NCBI RefSeq assembly: GCF_000212735.1
Contig: NC_015510.1
Span: 1,302,001 to 1,366,000 of the forward strand
Source: Haliscomenobacter hydrossis DSM 1100
GTDB taxonomy: Bacteria; Bacteroidota; Bacteroidia; Chitinophagales; Saprospiraceae
Reading direction: 5' to 3'
DNA: 64,000 nt
Part shown: positions 42,694 to 51,943 of the stretch, piece by piece
How the letters are laid out: each line of letters starts with the position of its first letter
Position numbering within the stretch: position 1 is the stretch's first letter
The notes under the pieces: generated by a model
What the model was told of the DNA's origin: nothing
Database searches by the model: none
The model's input: the letters and a program-made list of their open reading frames with translations, nothing else
Translations under genes and position numbers: made by a program

Positions 42694-44730
42694 ATGAAAA
42701 AATTAGTTTTTCTACTAACAATTGCCTTGGTCATAGGACTCAACAGCCTTAGTGCCAAATACTTTCCCTCCTTTGTGATTGGCTCTAAGCACAAACACTC
42801 AGCACCAGCAGAGCATTCGATTGGGCTAAAAAAAGGCCAAACAAAACCGCCAGTCATTGATTGTGGATATACCTACACCATCATTTTTCCCAAAGACGCC
42901 AAAGTGGCTTCAACTCCAGCTTTGAAGGACACGGTGATGCTTACAAATTCTGACTGTTCACTCCTGGGCTTAAATTACCAGGATGAAGTGTTCAATTACA
43001 CTACAGATTCTGTGGTGGTACACCGTACTTATTTTATCATCAACTGGTTGGCTTACCAGGATGTTTGTGATGAGATCCCCGTATTTACCCACATTGATCG
43101 CGATCTGTGGGGTGTGGAAGGTCTAGCTGTGACGCAGGTAATGGTGGTGGATAATGACAAAGATCGTGATGAAGAGTTTTGGGTGTCTAAAGATGATACC
43201 ATCAACAATGCCGACGATTATTATTTTCCGGGAGATGCAGATTGGGGCGGACTGAGCCCTGCCGCCGGGATTACGAAACAGCCTGATCTTCTCAAATGCA
43301 ACACGGAGGGAGAATATTACCATGCCTTCTCGTATACCCAATTGATCTATGTAAAGACTTCCTATCCCCCAAGCCCGGTTTGTGTCAATGGATTAAGTGT
43401 AGCTTTGGCGCCCAATGGTCAAGGAGATGCTGCCATAAGCATTACTGCCGAGGACTTCGTTGCAGCAGACATTTATTCCCCTGATGGCCAAGGCCCGGAA
43501 ACTCAAAATGGACTAAAACGGATCAAACTGTACTCGATCAATCGGGTTGGAGAAGCCATCGACAAAAACCAAACTACCCTGACATTTAATTGTACCGACA
43601 AGGGTAAAACCATTGAGGTAGAGCTACACGCCTGGGATGTTTTAGGCAACCATGGCACTTGTGTTGCCCCCGTTGAAGTCCAGGATAAGCATAACTTGTG
43701 TACGGGAGTAACGTCGGTTTGGCCTGGTGATGCGGATCGCAATGGGGAGGTCAACCACAAGGATCTTTTTCCGATTGGTCTGGCTTACGGCAAATCTGGG
43801 CCAGCCCGAAAAACCCAGAGCTTGGAGTGGAAAGCCCAGGATGCACCATTGTGGGCTGTCAATCTACCCCAAAGGCCAGTTGATCTGTCGAATGTTGATA
43901 CTGATGGCAATGGGCAAATCAATGCTTTGGATACCAGCGCTTTGGCCGCAAACTGGAGGAAAAAACATGCCGATGGCATACCCAAGGTGCTGGAGGCTGA
44001 AATTCGGGAGGAAGGGGTTAATCTGTTTTTGCAGGGAGATACCCTTTATACCGGGCCAGGCCAATGGCTGCCAGTTGTACTGGGTTCCAATGAACAATTG
44101 GCAGAAAATGTTTACGGGGTTGCTTTTACGATTGCCTATGATCCAGCTCAAATCAAGGAGCATGAGCTGAGCTTTTTTACTAAAAATTCCTGGTTGGGTA
44201 CACAAGGGGAAGACTTATTGGTTTTTCAACACAAAGATCCAACTTTGGGCAAGTTAGATGTCGCTTTGGTAAGAATGGATGGTCGGAATCGCAGCGGACA
44301 AGGGGTGATTGGCAAAGTCAAAGTCACCATTGAAGACCTTGTATTCAATTTACGCGAAGGCACTAATGGTAAGCTAAAATTTGAAATTCAAGACGTACAA
44401 CTTATCTCGAACACCTATGCAAGTATTCCAATCAATCCCTTGAACAGCCCCATTGTTGTGAAAAACAGTGTGATATCTAAAATCCATGATCGGCAGATCG
44501 CGCATCAAGTTCGACTTTTTCCTCAGCCCGCCAGTCATCAGCTTTTTGTTGACTATGGAAGCCTCCAAGTTCAGGGTTTTCAATTGCTCCAACAGGATGG
44601 CCGAGCGCTGACTCCGGTTTTGAGCCCTACCCGGCAGTTGGATCTTCAGGGAATTCCCGGAGGGATCATCTTCCTGAGAATCTTGACGGATAAAGGAGTA
44701 GGCCTTAAAAAGATACTGATCACCAAATAA
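42694..44730 (+). CDS. Secreted dockerin-like/cohesin-like protein with T9SS sorting domain
   Basis: 678 aa from the ATG at 42694 (KKLVFLLTIALVIGLNSLSA signal). Beta-rich N-terminal half (~50-335). A dockerin-like calcium-loop pair: GDADRNGEVNHKDLFPIG (~345) and DTDGNGQINALDTSALAANW (~400), separated by a ~40-residue spacer. A cohesin-like region follows (~430-570, VYGVAFTIAYDPAQIKEHEL, KNSWLG). It ends in a T9SS sorting domain (~600-678, VRLFPQPASHQLFVDY). It has the same module order as the 27414-29966 protein, of which it is a shorter paralogue. It is divergent from helical paralogue B. Surface location by type IX secretion is inferred. Confidence 0.85.
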   Translation: MKKLVFLLTIALVIGLNSLSAKYFPSFVIGSKHKHSAPAEHSIGLKKGQTKPPVIDCGYTYTIIFPKDAKVASTPALKDTVMLTNSDCSLLGLNYQDEVFNYTTDSVVVHRTYFIINWLAYQDVCDEIPVFTHIDRDLWGVEGLAVTQVMVVDNDKDRDEEFWVSKDDTINNADDYYFPGDADWGGLSPAAGITKQPDLLKCNTEGEYYHAFSYTQLIYVKTSYPPSPVCVNGLSVALAPNGQGDAAISITAEDFVAADIYSPDGQGPETQNGLKRIKLYSINRVGEAIDKNQTTLTFNCTDKGKTIEVELHAWDVLGNHGTCVAPVEVQDKHNLCTGVTSVWPGDADRNGEVNHKDLFPIGLAYGKSGPARKTQSLEWKAQDAPLWAVNLPQRPVDLSNVDTDGNGQINALDTSALAANWRKKHADGIPKVLEAEIREEGVNLFLQGDTLYTGPGQWLPVVLGSNEQLAENVYGVAFTIAYDPAQIKEHELSFFTKNSWLGTQGEDLLVFQHKDPTLGKLDVALVRMDGRNRSGQGVIGKVKVTIEDLVFNLREGTNGKLKFEIQDVQLISNTYASIPINPLNSPIVVKNSVISKIHDRQIAHQVRLFPQPASHQLFVDYGSLQVQGFQLLQQDGRALTPVLSPTRQLDLQGIPGGIIFLRILTDKGVGLKKILITK

Positions 44731-44760
44731 AATTGCCCAAATACAACTGCCACATGATTA

Positions 44761-44797
44761 CCGGTACGGGTCTCTCAGGATCCGTACCGGATTTTAT
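44761..44797. terminator. Terminator between the dockerin/T9SS gene and purE
   Basis: CCGGTACGG (44761-44769) and CCGTACCGG (44782-44790) make a 9-bp perfect stem followed by ATTTTAT. It lies 30 bases after the stop of the secreted protein and just before the purE stop on the other strand. Confidence 0.7.
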
Positions 44798-45297
44798 CTT
44801 GGATAATCCTCGTACCCTTCCGCCTCCAGCTTTCGGTACTTCACGGCCACCTCTTCTTCCAGCTTTTTTTTGTACACCACTACCTTTTCCTGCACGGCCG
44901 CATCATGGCTCCCAATAATCTGTGCCGCCAATATCCCCGCATTTTTTGCCCCATCCAGTGCCACCGTGGCTACGGGTACCCCACCAGGCATTTGCAGAAT
45001 GGACAAAACCGAGTCCCAACCATCAATCGAATTGGAGGATTTAATGGGCACCCCAATCACGGGCAGTGGGGAAAGTGAAGCCACCATCCCTGGCAAATGC
45101 GCTGCACCACCAGCCCCCGCAATGATGACCTTAAGTCCCCTTTGGTGGGCATTTTTGGCGTAATGAAACAGGCGTTCTGGCGTGCGGTGAGCCGATACAA
45201 TCGTCACTTCGCAGGGAATGTCGAAAGTTTTGAGGACATCGGCAGCCTGCCGCATGATCGGTAAATCGGAATCCGATCCCATAATGATGCCAACCAT
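44794..45297 (-). CDS. purE: N5-carboxyaminoimidazole ribonucleotide mutase
   Basis: 167 aa, the usual size of class I PurE (EC 5.4.99.18), which converts N5-CAIR to CAIR in purine synthesis. The N-terminal GIIMGSDSDLPIMRQAAD contains the S-D-S-D phosphate-binding motif. SAHRTPERLF (~40) contains the catalytic His, and IIAGAGGAAHLPGMVAS (~70) is canonical, as is GVPIKSSNSIDGWDSVLSI. No purK is next to it; purM is 23 kb away in the window. A terminator hairpin lies at its 3' end. Confidence 0.96.
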   Translation of the reverse strand: MVGIIMGSDSDLPIMRQAADVLKTFDIPCEVTIVSAHRTPERLFHYAKNAHQRGLKVIIAGAGGAAHLPGMVASLSPLPVIGVPIKSSNSIDGWDSVLSILQMPGGVPVATVALDGAKNAGILAAQIIGSHDAAVQEKVVVYKKKLEEEVAVKYRKLEAEGYEDYPR

Positions 45298-45474
45298 AGT
45301 TTTTGCTTGAATTGCTTAGAAAAGTTAAAGTTATGTCCCCGCTTTACAATTCGGTTGCGCTGAAGCATATTTTTTCCATAATTTTGCACAAGTTTTTGGC
45401 AGAAAGGCAATGACTTATTGCATGAAATAGCGTCTAATTGCCGAAACTCTTGACAAAAAAATAAAATCAACGCA

Positions 45475-46683
45475 TTGAGTACGGTCTCTCCATCTCTTCC
45501 TATACCTTCAGCAACGCCCAAAAAGCGTATCGTATTTCTGGATGTATTGCGGGCTTACGCCATCATGATGATGTTGCAAGGGCATTTCGTCGATACCATG
45601 CTGGATGACAAGTTTCGTGATTCAAGTAATCTGGTATATTCGACCTGGCATTTTATGCGGGGCATGACCGCACCGATTTTCTTTTTTGTGAGTGGTGCTA
45701 TTTTTGTGTTTCTGATGCTGCGCGACGCTCGTCCCTGGTACCAGAACATCCGCATCCAAAAAGGCTTGCGCAGGGTGGTTTTGTTGCTGTTTTTAGGCTA
45801 CGTGCTCAAATGGAATTTTTTCTACGTTTTCAGCTTCAAATTTTTTCCTTCCTTCTTTTTTGTAGATGTTTTTCACATTATTGGCCTTGCGGTTTTGACG
45901 GTCATCGTGGTGTTTATCATTTATCAAAAAACCCGCATCCCCTTACCCTTGATGTACCTGGGCTTGGCGTTTACTGCGTTTTTGATTTCGCCGGTTGTCA
46001 AAACCACCGATTGGTCTGGTCTGCCCATCGTTTTACAAAACTACCTCATCAAAGATCACGGCTCTACGTTTACCCTATTTCCTTGGATCGGATTTTCCTT
46101 GTTTGGGGCAGTAGTGGGCTGGCACATGCACAAACAACCCAACTTTTACCATACCCATTGGGCACCCTTGCTCTTTTTGGTGTTGGGCGTTTGGATTCAC
46201 TATTCGGTCAATGACATTTTAAACGGACTGTACCGCCTGACCACCATTGATCATTTCCGTATGGCCACTTACAACAACGCTTCTTTCTGGCGTTTGGGGC
46301 ATATTTTGATTGTCTTTTCCCTTTTCATCTGGATCACCAAATTATTCAAAAACATCAATCCGTTGATTCTCAAGATTGGTGGCGAAACCCTGGTGATTTA
46401 CAGTGTTCACTACGTGTTGCTGTACGGCACCTGGTTTGGAATCGGGGTACGTTCATTGGGCAGCCACACCTGGAGCCCCTGGCCTACGGCGATTGGGGCG
46501 ATTTTGTTCCTGGCCTTTTTTGCCTTCCTGATTTATCGCATTGAAGAAATACGGTACTTTTTGTACCACCTTGTTCCCCATTATACTGGCCTTTACTACC
46601 GCTTTTTACGGCTGAAGTTGCGCCGGTTTTATATCGACAAGCGGGAACAATTGGCGGCAATGTTTGCGGGTAAAGTACCCTAA
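45475..46683 (+). CDS. Multi-spanning DUF1624/HGSNAT-like acyltransferase membrane protein
   Basis: 402 aa with about ten hydrophobic spans. The N-terminal RIVFLDVLRAYAIMMMLQGH is the typical opening of the heparan-alpha-glucosaminide N-acetyltransferase-like (DUF1624) and acyltransferase-3 groups, with a conserved Arg-Ala and a His that could be catalytic. WHFMRGMTAPIFFFVSGAIF is the matching second motif. It probably transfers acyl groups across the membrane to an envelope glycan; the substrate is unknown. The start is a TTG at 45475, as no suitable ATG precedes the conserved part. A TAATTTTG (-7 type) box lies at 45379-45386. It overlaps the YciI gene tail by 4 bases (convergent). Confidence 0.82.
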   Translation: MSTVSPSLPIPSATPKKRIVFLDVLRAYAIMMMLQGHFVDTMLDDKFRDSSNLVYSTWHFMRGMTAPIFFFVSGAIFVFLMLRDARPWYQNIRIQKGLRRVVLLLFLGYVLKWNFFYVFSFKFFPSFFFVDVFHIIGLAVLTVIVVFIIYQKTRIPLPLMYLGLAFTAFLISPVVKTTDWSGLPIVLQNYLIKDHGSTFTLFPWIGFSLFGAVVGWHMHKQPNFYHTHWAPLLFLVLGVWIHYSVNDILNGLYRLTTIDHFRMATYNNASFWRLGHILIVFSLFIWITKLFKNINPLILKIGGETLVIYSVHYVLLYGTWFGIGVRSLGSHTWSPWPTAIGAILFLAFFAFLIYRIEEIRYFLYHLVPHYTGLYYRFLRLKLRRFYIDKREQLAAMFAGKVP

Positions 46684-47186
46684 TCTACAACTGAGTTTTT
46701 TTCTACTTTTTTGTGGAGTGGAACCAAAAGCGGTAAAACTGCCGGGCCGTACCAGGGGTGCAACTCCATGACCAGGCTCCCTGCTTTGATGGCAGGATCC
46801 GTCTCGGTCAGCTTTTGGGCTTCTTCGATGGAGCGCACGTCAAAAATGTAAATCCCCCGGATTTCGGAGTCGTCCATAAACGGGCCTGCCACCAGCAATT
46901 TTCCTGCTTCGGCCATCCGAATAATGTTTTTGAGGTGAGCTTCTTGCAGTTTTGCCGCAGCTGTAGAATCAAGATCTCGATTGGGGCCTGCTTTTAAAAA
47001 AGCCATGACGTAGGCTTTCATGCCGTAGTCATCGGATCCCAGTTTTTGGGCAAGGAGCGAATCATAATCCGTGTTTTCCGTGATTGCTGCATAATAGTCT
47101 TTCGGCGGCTCTTTGGGTGCCCCTTCTGGTTTGCAAGCAGTAATCAATGCCCCCAGGACTAAAAAAAACCACAATAATTTTTTCAT
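46680..47186 (-). CDS. YciI-domain lipoprotein
   Basis: 168 aa. Lipoprotein signal (KLLWFFLVLGALITA then Cys18). A YciI-like ferredoxin-fold domain follows (~60-150): YVMAFLKAGPNRDLDS, AHLKNIIRMAEAGKLLVAGP and IRGIYIFDVRSIEEAQKLTE. YciI proteins are usually cytosolic and of uncertain enzymatic role, so an exported, lipid-anchored member is unusual. The acidic/histidine residues typical of the putative active site are partly present (H in QEAHLKN, D in DDSEIRG). It is transcribed alone and converges with the acyltransferase-like gene. Confidence 0.85.
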   Translation of the reverse strand: MKKLLWFFLVLGALITACKPEGAPKEPPKDYYAAITENTDYDSLLAQKLGSDDYGMKAYVMAFLKAGPNRDLDSTAAAKLQEAHLKNIIRMAEAGKLLVAGPFMDDSEIRGIYIFDVRSIEEAQKLTETDPAIKAGSLVMELHPWYGPAVLPLLVPLHKKVEKNSVVD

Positions 47187-47399
47187 GACAATGAGTTTTA
47201 GGTTGATTACACAAATTTACACTTTTGTTTGATTTAAAATAAAAATAAAATAAAAATTTTACCACCATTAATTTTGATAACAATTTCAGCCGTGATGGTT
47301 AAGAAAAAATCAAAGTTTTGAAATGCCTTAACTTTAGCATATTACTTTGCGTCCTTAGTTTGTATTTTAAGCGTCCCAAACGACCAAATGTGCAGCAAT

Positions 47400-50300
47400 A
47401 TGAAACAGATACCAACACCTCGTTTTTTCCAAACCCTCCTGGTTTTTAGCGTTTTTATGCTGGCTGGCAACAGCCTGTCCGCACAAAAACTGGATAGTTT
47501 ATTGCTAAAAAAAACGCCAGGCAAACCTCGTCCACAAGTGGAAATCAAAGAGGTGAAAGAAGACACGGTCAAAGGCCCGGTTGGTACAGATTTGGGTTCG
47601 ATTGACGAGCTGCTCAATAAGGCACAGGGCAGTGCCGACGTTGTGAGTTTATTGCGCCAGGCCAAGGAGCTCTGCCTCAGCACAAAACAAGAAGATTGTG
47701 AAGGGAAACTCAAAATTGCCTTTAGCCGTGAAATCAAACGTCTGTTGGCCCTGAATACCCAGGACAAACTTAAAGACGCCAAGGAACTCTGCGACTTGTA
47801 CCCCGTAGACAATTGCAGCGAACGCATTCGGGAAAAAGACGCGCAGCTGAGGTTTCAGGCACTGATTGACGCGGGCAAAAACGCCAATGGTTTTGAGCAA
47901 AAACGCAGCAAATTCCTGGAAGCCAAGGCTTTTTGCGAAAAAAACAGTTTGGCCGTCCTGAACTGGAATTGCCAAAGTATCGCCGATGATTTGCTGCAAA
48001 AATTGTATACCGATCGCTACCAGGAGCAGCTCGGCAGCCTGGCCAGTCTCCGCAATTTTGACGACAAATGGAGCGTGATCAACGAACTGGAACTTTTGGT
48101 CAACGACAACCCAACTTACCTGGGCAGCAAAAAAACCGAACTGAGCGACCGCAAATACCGCTTACAGGAAGAAGAATTGACCCGCTTACGCAGCAAACTG
48201 GAGTCTTCGAGTGCGTTTGAAGACAAAGAAAACGCCTATCTGGACGCCATTGATTTTGTCAAAAAGTACAAGCTCAACGAAAAATCACTCCTCGATTTTG
48301 ATTACAAAATCAAGGATGCCGCCCGAACGGAGATCCAAAACGTACTGTACCGCCGTCGGCAATTTGATTACCGCCAGCGTTTTGCCCAATTGCGCTACGC
48401 CATTCGCCTCAACCGCGATTACGCCGCGGAGCAAATGAACCGCGACATTTACAACGTCATTTACAAGGAGAGGGAAGACGCCATCGCAGAGGCTGGTCGT
48501 CAGCCCACGCTCCGGGACCGGGAAGGCCACCTGCGCACCTTTGCGGGAGAATACTGCAAGTTGTTGAGCAATGACCGCGACCAAAACGCTTGTTTTGCCG
48601 AATTGGAAACCATCATCCAAAAGGCTTACCAGGATGAACTGGCGATTTTTCAGCAGCGCGCCCGCCAGGCCGCACAGGGCACCGATTGGAATTTGATGCA
48701 TACCTATTTCAATCAGGCCATCACCTTTGCCGAGGCCAATCCACGCTACTTCAACGCGTATACTGCTTCCACTTTGCGCGGGGAAAAACAGGAAGCACTC
48801 CGCCGTTATGCCGACAACACCCAACGCCGTTTTGTGGATTATTTGCGCAGCGATAACCTGAGTCAGGCCGAAACCGCGCTCAATGATTTGCGCAGCATGC
48901 AACGCACTGCCGGATTTCAGTTCCTCAACACCAACGACATGTTGATTGACCTGCACCAAGAGTACTTGCGCAAAATTGGCAACTTGCGCGATCAACAACG
49001 CTTCCAGGAAGGATTTCGGGCCTTGAGTAGTGTAGAAGCCCTGGAGCAACAAATGGTTGGCGCTTTGCCACAAAACAATAGCCGCGAAGAACGGCGCCGC
49101 CTCAGCCAGGATCATTTTAGTTTTTTGGTCAAAGAAGCCAATCGCTGGATGTATAACGAGGGTACAGCTGAAACCGCCATTCGCCGTTTCAACTCCCTGG
49201 ATTCGGTGCGCAGTCTTTACCGGCAATACCTGGCCGATGCACAAATTGCCGAAGTGGCTCGTATGCGCAAAAGTTTCAGTTTGCGCACCCTGGGTTACCT
49301 GGACCAATATTTGCGCACCGATCAGGTAGAGCCCGGCATTATGTTGTTCCAGGATTTGAGTGATTTCATCACCACCACACAATCTGGCGATAGCCTGACC
49401 AGGGCTTACTTCAGCAAAGGCCCGATTTTTTACGACCGCAAGGTAAATGTACAGCGCCGCCACCTCGAAAGTATGATTACCGCCGGAACTTTGGATGATG
49501 CTGCGGTGGTGCTGGCCCGTTACCGCAAGGACAATGTAACGCTCGCCAAAAGTTTAAAAGTAGAACCCAATTTGCCCGACCCGTTTAAAGATACCGAGTT
49601 CAAATTGCAACTTACCCGGGGGCAAACCCTTTTGGCGCAAGGCAACCTGCAAAAGGCGCTCGATTTATTGCATCCACTGGTGCGGGACAACGGCACAGCT
49701 GGTTTGGCCATGCGCGATGAAGCCACTCGTTTGCGCGATCAGGCATTTGCTGATTTGTTGGATCAAAAACTGCGCGAGGTAGAACGCATTTACGACCAAC
49801 AGGCCAAGTACGAAGCATTAAAAGGGTTTCGCCAGTACATGAGTACCTATCCCCTACCCGTTCCTGCGGCATTACAAACCCGTTTTAAAAACCTGGCCAA
49901 AGAATCCTGTCTGGAAGAAAGAGAAGCTTACGAGACGGGGAAAAAAGAAGCAGAACAATTGATCACCCAGCGCAAATTTGCCCTGGCCTACGCAGCTTAC
50001 CAAAAAATCTACGAAGTATGTCAGGCAGCGGCCTACTGCGATTTGGACATTTACTCCATCAACGAAGCCTTGCGCAAATATGAGGCTCCGCGAGATTTTG
50101 AGCTGGCTCAGGTCGAATTCCAAAAACTGGAAAAAAGCAAAAACTGGGAGGCTTTTGAACGCCACTACCGCAAAATGGAGCGGGATTTTGAAACCCATTC
50201 CCTAGCCAGCTTTGGTTTTAAACACCAATCCCTGGAACAGTTTTTGCGCGATCCCAAAAATTTTGCTTTTGCCGAGTACTACGTTGACCACAATTGTCTG

Positions 50301-50525
50301 TTTACCGACCAAATGCCGTTAATCAGTGACATCCTCAATGCGCATTATGGTACTTCGGGTTTGGCTGCAGAAAGTTCGCGCGCTTTGGCCTACAAAATGG
50401 CCGATCGCTTTCATGAATCCAACCCTGGCTCCAGCCTGAAAGATGCCCAAAAATTCTTCACCATTAGCGGCAAAGCTGCGAAGGGGTTTAAGAAGTCTTT
50501 GAAAACGCGGTGGAAAACGTATTAG
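47400..50525 (+). CDS. Very large secreted helical-repeat protein
   Basis: 1041 aa from ATG 47400 (an ATG at 47388 gives four more residues). Signal peptide TLLVFSVFMLAGNSLSAQ. The remainder is almost wholly helical and charged, with irregular TPR-like pairs and cysteines in a C-x(6-8)-C pattern near the start (KELCLSTKQEDC, KELCDLYPVDNC, KAFCEKNS). There is no T9SS sorting domain, so it is probably periplasmic. I do not recognise the family. It lies upstream of the PorP/SprF and adhesin genes on the same strand, about 390 bp away and behind a hairpin, and might be part of their envelope machinery; that is only positional inference. Confidence 0.7.
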   Translation: MKQIPTPRFFQTLLVFSVFMLAGNSLSAQKLDSLLLKKTPGKPRPQVEIKEVKEDTVKGPVGTDLGSIDELLNKAQGSADVVSLLRQAKELCLSTKQEDCEGKLKIAFSREIKRLLALNTQDKLKDAKELCDLYPVDNCSERIREKDAQLRFQALIDAGKNANGFEQKRSKFLEAKAFCEKNSLAVLNWNCQSIADDLLQKLYTDRYQEQLGSLASLRNFDDKWSVINELELLVNDNPTYLGSKKTELSDRKYRLQEEELTRLRSKLESSSAFEDKENAYLDAIDFVKKYKLNEKSLLDFDYKIKDAARTEIQNVLYRRRQFDYRQRFAQLRYAIRLNRDYAAEQMNRDIYNVIYKEREDAIAEAGRQPTLRDREGHLRTFAGEYCKLLSNDRDQNACFAELETIIQKAYQDELAIFQQRARQAAQGTDWNLMHTYFNQAITFAEANPRYFNAYTASTLRGEKQEALRRYADNTQRRFVDYLRSDNLSQAETALNDLRSMQRTAGFQFLNTNDMLIDLHQEYLRKIGNLRDQQRFQEGFRALSSVEALEQQMVGALPQNNSREERRRLSQDHFSFLVKEANRWMYNEGTAETAIRRFNSLDSVRSLYRQYLADAQIAEVARMRKSFSLRTLGYLDQYLRTDQVEPGIMLFQDLSDFITTTQSGDSLTRAYFSKGPIFYDRKVNVQRRHLESMITAGTLDDAAVVLARYRKDNVTLAKSLKVEPNLPDPFKDTEFKLQLTRGQTLLAQGNLQKALDLLHPLVRDNGTAGLAMRDEATRLRDQAFADLLDQKLREVERIYDQQAKYEALKGFRQYMSTYPLPVPAALQTRFKNLAKESCLEEREAYETGKKEAEQLITQRKFALAYAAYQKIYEVCQAAAYCDLDIYSINEALRKYEAPRDFELAQVEFQKLEKSKNWEAFERHYRKMERDFETHSLASFGFKHQSLEQFLRDPKNFAFAEYYVDHNCLFTDQMPLISDILNAHYGTSGLAAESSRALAYKMADRFHESNPGSSLKDAQKFFTISGKAAKGFKKSLKTRWKTY

Positions 50526-50619
50526 CAATGAGCAATGAGCTATCAGCAGTGAGCAGTCAGCTGACCGCTCATTGCTGACCGCTCATTGCTGACCGCTCAT
50601 TGCTGACCGCTTTTTTTTC
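50525..50619 (+). repeat. GCTCATTGCTGACC tandem repeat forming a terminator-like hairpin
   Basis: Three 14-base copies (50567-50608) are complementary to GCAATGAGCAATGAGC at 50525-50540 and are followed by a run of T (from 50611). It starts directly at the stop codon of the large helical protein. The rest of the gap up to 50916 holds a TAATTTTG box (50799-50806) but no gene. Confidence 0.78.
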
Positions 50620-50798
50620 TCCTTGTTAAAATAATTTTAAGAAATCAGCATTCATATAGTACTTCGATTTAAACCAGCTTGATTTGGTCTCTTGGGTCCA
50701 CAGGGCTGCATTTGGCGAAGTTGGTTTTGCTTGGAATGGTTTTTGCCCTTTATCAGCTACTTACACGTATGGTTTTCCTTTATCTTTCACGAAGTCTG

Positions 50799-50806
50799 TA
50801 ATTTTG
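50799..50806 (+). promoter_or_regulatory. Candidate -7 box for porP/sprF
   Basis: TAATTTTG matches the TAnnTTTG consensus; a weak TTTTC stands about 21 bases upstream where TTTG is expected. Transcription would start near 50812, about 105 bases before the gene. Confidence 0.35.
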
Positions 50807-50916
50807 CGTGGAAATAATTCAAATACGTAAAAAAAAGATATTTTTGGGGCTGAAAATTATTTAACAACCAAGCAAAGGGAATTTTGGTATTTTTGGCCAT
50901 CTCAAAAACTCGTCCC

Positions 50917-51873
50917 ATGACCAGAGTATGTTTACTTGTCATTTTTTTATTGACGACCGCTGTTTCTTTCGCTCAACAGCTCTCCCTATTCACCCAATAT
51001 CGTGAAAATCAGACGATAATCAACCCGGCGGCGGTTGAGTCCGATTTCCTCGCCTATGGTAACAACATTACCGTGGGGGCTTCTTATCGAAGCCAGTGGT
51101 CTGGATTTGGAGGAGCAGCTCCCAAAACGCAGGTTCTGCGTGCATCCTGGATTAATGCTAGTGGTAGTGGGGTAGCGCCGATGTTCGGTGGTCAAGTGAT
51201 CAACGACCAAACGGGACCGACCGGTTTTACCGGGTTCTATGGTCGAATTGCTGGTGTGTTAACCGAAGATCCCGAATACGGAGGCTTTTCCATCGGTCTG
51301 AGTGCGGGCATGGTTCAGTACCGCATCAGGTCTTCCGAAATCAAACTACGTGATGAAAACGATGCACTTGCCGGCGTAGACCAGGGGCAAATGTTTCCCG
51401 ACATTGGGGTAGGGATGTTCTTCTACAAGGCGGTAGGTGGGCGATTCGCCGACGACTACTTCTATGCAGGGCTATCTGTACCACAAGCTTTTGGCTTAGA
51501 CCTCACCTTTACCAACGAACAGGGCGAATTTTTCACCAAACGGGTACAACACTTCTATGGTCAAGTAGGCTACTACAAGTTTTTCCGCAACGATGGCTTT
51601 CTCGAACCTTCGATGTGGGTGAAATATACGCCCAATGCCCCCGTAAACGTAGACGTCAACTTGCGTTACCAGTTACCAACAGCGCTCTGGATTGGTGCGG
51701 GAGGCTCGTCGGCAGGCGCCGTACACCTGGAAACCGGGTTTGTCCTGGGTGAAAACGCCGGGCTGAGTAATACCTTCCGCCTTGGTTACGGTTTCGATTA
51801 CAACTTCAGCACGTTCGGTCCTTCTACCGGGGGTACGCACGAATTGAACCTGACCTTATCATTCCAAAATTGA
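50917..51873 (+). CDS. PorP/SprF-family type IX secretion membrane protein
   Basis: 318 aa from the ATG at 50917 (VCLLVIFLLTTAVSFAQ signal). It has the PorP/SprF hallmarks: QLSLFTQYRENQTIINPAAV right after the signal, then a beta barrel with VGASYRSQWSGFGGAAPKTQ, and a terminal aromatic-poor strand ELNLTLSFQN. Family members are outer-membrane proteins encoded beside, and needed for surface delivery of, very large adhesins with gliding-type C-terminal domains. That is exactly the neighbour 70 bp downstream, so the two form an operon. It is probably dedicated to that one substrate. Confidence 0.93.
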   Translation: MTRVCLLVIFLLTTAVSFAQQLSLFTQYRENQTIINPAAVESDFLAYGNNITVGASYRSQWSGFGGAAPKTQVLRASWINASGSGVAPMFGGQVINDQTGPTGFTGFYGRIAGVLTEDPEYGGFSIGLSAGMVQYRIRSSEIKLRDENDALAGVDQGQMFPDIGVGMFFYKAVGGRFADDYFYAGLSVPQAFGLDLTFTNEQGEFFTKRVQHFYGQVGYYKFFRNDGFLEPSMWVKYTPNAPVNVDVNLRYQLPTALWIGAGGSSAGAVHLETGFVLGENAGLSNTFRLGYGFDYNFSTFGPSTGGTHELNLTLSFQN

Positions 51874-51943
51874 TCGCTCAGTTCATTTCCATGAATTGAT
51901 AACAGACTGGAAAATGGACATCATGTCCCAAATTCATTCTTCC

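Noticed and set aside
48285-49463. 392-aa minus-strand ORF inside the 1041-aa helical protein gene
   Set aside because: Long, but antisense to a coherent secreted protein with signal peptide and helical periodicity; no motif of its own. The length is a side effect of codon bias.
50567-50608. Three 14-base repeats as iterons/origin
   Set aside because: They are complementary to sequence just upstream and followed by a T-run, so a hairpin terminator explains them. No replication gene is near.
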